This document shows, piece by piece, positions 61,897 to 64,000 of a stretch of DNA of 64,000 nt (the first letter of the stretch is position 1; each line of letters starts with the position of its first letter). Source of the DNA: an uncultured Flavobacterium sp. (GTDB lineage: Bacteria > Bacteroidota > Bacteroidia > Flavobacteriales > Flavobacteriaceae); the NCBI GenBank assembly GCA_943912855.1, contig CALTVC010000002.1:124001-188000 (forward strand), written 5' to 3'. The notes under the pieces were generated by a model. It searched no databases, was not told the DNA's origin, and was given only the letters and a program-made list of their open reading frames with translations. The position numbers and the translations under genes were made by a program.

Positions 61897-63231
61897 TTAT
61901 GTCGTAAAAAGGCTCACCGTAAACATTGTATTACCATCTTCATCTGAACTATGAGAAAGATATCCTCCATGTGCCTCCACTATATTTTTTGAAAGCGTGA
62001 GTCCTATACCTGCACCGCTTTTTCTGGTGGTAAAAAACGGCATGAATATCTTATCCTGAATCTCTTTTTCTATACCTAGTCCATTGTCGGTAATACCAAT
62101 ATGTAAACGTCCTTCTTCAACACTTGCCGTTATCTTAATCTGTTTATCAGCAACATCAGTAAGCGCATAAATACTGTTTGTAATCAGGTTTATAAACACC
62201 TGTTCCATTTGTTGTTCATCTACATGTATCCATTCTGGCTGGATAATATCATTTGTAAGCAGGACATTGTTCTGCTTCAATAACAGAGCCATTATACCTA
62301 ATACATTATGTATAAGCCTGCTTATATCCACATTGTTCTTTTGAGGTAATGGCAGCATGGCAAGTGTGCGATAACTTTCTATAAAGTTTTGCAGGTGATC
62401 ACTCCTGTGTATCATGGTACTCAGGCTTTGACGCATGTCTTGTACATCTTCATTGGTAAATTCTTCCTGATGTGCCATTTCATTAAGGTTTTGTGCCAAC
62501 GAACGTATGGGTGTAATGGAATTCATCAGCTCATGCGATATCACCTTCATGAGGTTTATCCAGGCGTCTTTTTCCTTTTTAGCCACAACTTTTTGAATAG
62601 AATCTAAAAGTATAATATAATACTCTTTACCAAAGGCTACCGTTTTGCCACCTTGTAGCATAAACATCTGGCTTTCGCTACTACCTGCTTTAATCTGCAC
62701 AGAGGTACGCAAATCAGTAAATTGTTGCTCCTCAATAATGGTGCATAATGCAGGCACCTGTTTCCATAAATACTTCCAGCGGCTTACTTTAGGTATGCCA
62801 AAAAGTTTGGTGAAATAATCGTTGATAAGCAGGATGTCCCACCCTTGCTCACCTTCCTGTAGTATCACTACGCCGGTTTCTATGTTATTTAATATCGACT
62901 GATATATGAGCTCCTTGGTAACCTGGTCGTGCTGTCTTTCTTTTAAAACGTTGTATAGCTTAAACAGGCTTTTATAATTGTCTGATTTGTATCCCTCCTG
63001 GCGGCTGAAATCGGCTGTAAAATCGTTATTGAGTATGGCACTTATGGTTTTATCATAAAACTGAAAGGCACTGTTTATAAACGAGAACAACTCCAGTAGT
63101 TGTAAAATGAAAATTAAAAACAGGAAGCAAGTGGTATAATATAATTGCCCGGTAAAAGCATAAAAGCCCCCCGCTACAATGAATATTATAAGCCCAAGCC
63201 TTATAATGATTGATTTATAAACGTTAATCAT
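61897..63231 (-). CDS. Membrane histidine kinase (NtrY-like)
   Basis: 444 residues. Two N-terminal transmembrane helices (about 8-25 and 31-52), a linker, a PAS-like domain (about 110-210), then HisKA with SHELMNSITPI (H233), the N-box LITNSIYAL, DNGLGI and GAGIGL. Autophosphorylates on His233 and passes phosphate to the response regulator encoded upstream. It starts 6 bases after the regulator, so they form one operon. Signal unknown; the downstream GH127 and xyl genes are candidates. Confidence 0.88.
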   Translation of the reverse strand: MINVYKSIIIRLGLIIFIVAGGFYAFTGQLYYTTCFLFLIFILQLLELFSFINSAFQFYDKTISAILNNDFTADFSRQEGYKSDNYKSLFKLYNVLKERQHDQVTKELIYQSILNNIETGVVILQEGEQGWDILLINDYFTKLFGIPKVSRWKYLWKQVPALCTIIEEQQFTDLRTSVQIKAGSSESQMFMLQGGKTVAFGKEYYIILLDSIQKVVAKKEKDAWINLMKVISHELMNSITPIRSLAQNLNEMAHQEEFTNEDVQDMRQSLSTMIHRSDHLQNFIESYRTLAMLPLPQKNNVDISRLIHNVLGIMALLLKQNNVLLTNDIIQPEWIHVDEQQMEQVFINLITNSIYALTDVADKQIKITASVEEGRLHIGITDNGLGIEKEIQDKIFMPFFTTRKSGAGIGLTLSKNIVEAHGGYLSHSSDEDGNTMFTVSLFTT

Positions 63232-63237
63232 AGCAGT

Positions 63238-64000
63238 TTAATCGGTTTTACCCAGTTCATATTTATCCATACGACGGTACAGTGCCGCTCGCGAAAGCCC
63301 CAATTCATCGGCAGTTTTACTAATGTTATAGTTGTGCCTGCGCAATGCCCGCTCTATGGTCGTTTTCTCCACATCAGATAATTGCGGGTCGATAAGTGTA
63401 TGTTGTAGTTCAGTAACATTCTCAAGGTCGAGCCCATTAGCGGTAATGGTATCATCGTCACACAAAATCACGGCACGCTCTATGCGGTTTTCCATTTCCC
63501 TAATATTACCGTTCCACAAATGGTTTTCTATGTTTTTCAGGGCGTCATCAGAAAAATGTAAAGCACCCCTATCGTACTTATCAGCCATCTTATGCAACAG
63601 GAAATTAGCCAGCGGAATAAGGTCGGCTTTGCGCTCTCTTAGCGGAGGCAACTGTATGGGCATGGTATTAATGCGATAATAGAGGTCTTCCCTGAAGTTT
63701 TTTAGGGCGATTTCTCTTTCAAGATCAATGTTTGTTGCTGTAATAATACGTACGTTTAACGGTCTGGGTTTTGCTTCACCAAGGCGTACGGCCTGCTTAT
63801 TTTGTATAACCTGAAGCAGTTTGGTTTGTAGATGCAACGGTATGTTTCCTATCTCGTCAAGGAAAATAGTTCCTTTTTCGGCAAGCTCAAAACGTCCGGG
63901 AGTATCTGTTTTAGCATCTGTAAAAGCACCTTTGGCGTAGCCAAAAAGTTCGCTTTCAAAAAGATTCTCATTAAGCGAACCTAAATCCACATGGATAAAA
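63238..64000 (-). CDS. Sigma-54-dependent response regulator (NtrC family), N-terminus outside window
   Basis: At least 254 residues seen; the reading frame continues in phase to the window's end (FIHVDLGSL reads through), so the receiver domain and Walker A are missing here. Visible: the sigma-54 contact loop in variant form GAFTDA, Walker B TIFLDEIGNI, the AAA+ sensor residues and a Fis-type helix-turn-helix with TADELGLSRAALYRR. It activates sigma-54 promoters after phosphorylation by the kinase that follows 6 bases downstream. Confidence 0.9.
   Translation of the reverse strand, partial: FIHVDLGSLNENLFESELFGYAKGAFTDAKTDTPGRFELAEKGTIFLDEIGNIPLHLQTKLLQVIQNKQAVRLGEAKPRPLNVRIITATNIDLEREIALKNFREDLYYRINTMPIQLPPLRERKADLIPLANFLLHKMADKYDRGALHFSDDALKNIENHLWNGNIREMENRIERAVILCDDDTITANGLDLENVTELQHTLIDPQLSDVEKTTIERALRRHNYNISKTADELGLSRAALYRRMDKYELGKTD

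Noticed and set aside
63988..63990. GTG as start of the response-regulator gene
   Set aside because: The frame stays open to the window end and continues as FIHV before VDLGSL, so the gene is only cut by the edge.
1..64000. tRNA, rRNA, CRISPR array, insertion sequence or prophage
   Set aside because: No gap is large enough or shows the required motifs; I found no transposase, integrase or regular spacer repeat.

Overview
The window reads as ordinary chromosomal DNA of a member of the Flavobacteriaceae (Bacteroidota), close to Flavobacterium. Five things point there: a type IX secretion (T9SS) type B C-terminal domain on a choice-of-anchor L protein; Bacteroidota-type promoters (TAnnTTTG at about -7, sometimes with TTG/TTTG about 20 bases upstream); the general absence of strong Shine-Dalgarno sequences; flavobacterial gene neighbours (tamB/tsaD, lptD/amidase/MCE, SUI1-type factor); and an AT-rich composition. 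I see no rRNA, tRNA, CRISPR array, insertion sequence, integrase or prophage gene. Genes are densely packed, no gap exceeds 300 bases, and many transcription units end in clear stem-loops.

Layout. 1-8 kb: end of an FMN-dependent alpha-hydroxy-acid dehydrogenase, a META-domain lipoprotein, a fabG-VWA membrane protein pair, a VOC protein with an unrecognised gene, and a secreted T9SS substrate. 8-14 kb: a DUF421 membrane protein with an added zinc knuckle, a dienelactone-hydrolase-like protein, an M28 peptidase lipoprotein, and a large GH3 + serine beta-lactamase-like fusion. 14-23 kb: a leftward block of two tandem cell-wall amidases, an MCE/MlaD protein, a membrane Fe-S protein, a HAD protein, a CCG-domain Fe-S protein and a small conserved protein; lptD and ridA run divergently. 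23-27 kb: glycolysis genes pfkA-gapA, then an N-acetylglucosamine-kinase-like gene with mgsA. 27-39 kb: tamB, divergent from tsaD-rsmE-DUF4159, then an AI-2E-type permease, a methyltransferase, a SUI1-type factor, a small membrane protein and a nucleoside phosphorylase. 39-44 kb: an AraC regulator divergent from a CoA-transferase, a signal-less periplasmic-binding-fold protein, a transglutaminase-like membrane protein, ung. 44-54 kb: mutS2, a DCC protein, truA, an ABC exporter, NDH-2, BrkB, FUSC and three small stress or regulatory-type proteins. 54-64 kb: an unusual low-complexity secreted protein, xylB-xylA, a GH127 glycosidase, and a histidine kinase with an NtrC-type regulator cut by the window end.

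How the genes work together. There are three coherent themes. First, envelope biogenesis: LptD, MCE, TamB, amidases with SPOR-like tails and the GH3/serine-hydrolase fusion. Second, central sugar metabolism: pfkA/gapA, the methylglyoxal bypass, xylose isomerase and xylulokinase beside a beta-L-arabinofuranosidase. Third, an uncharacterised membrane Fe-S electron-transfer set linked to the MCE gene.

No dramatic new system (defence island, secondary-metabolite cluster, mobile element) is visible. The best leads are the Fe-S/HAD/small-protein cluster, the Tyr/Trp-rich plus Asn/Arg/Ser-rich secreted protein at 54.8 kb, the heptad-like hairpin at 43.2 kb, and a recurring annotation trap: the -7 promoter box itself supplies an in-frame TTG upstream of at least six genes.
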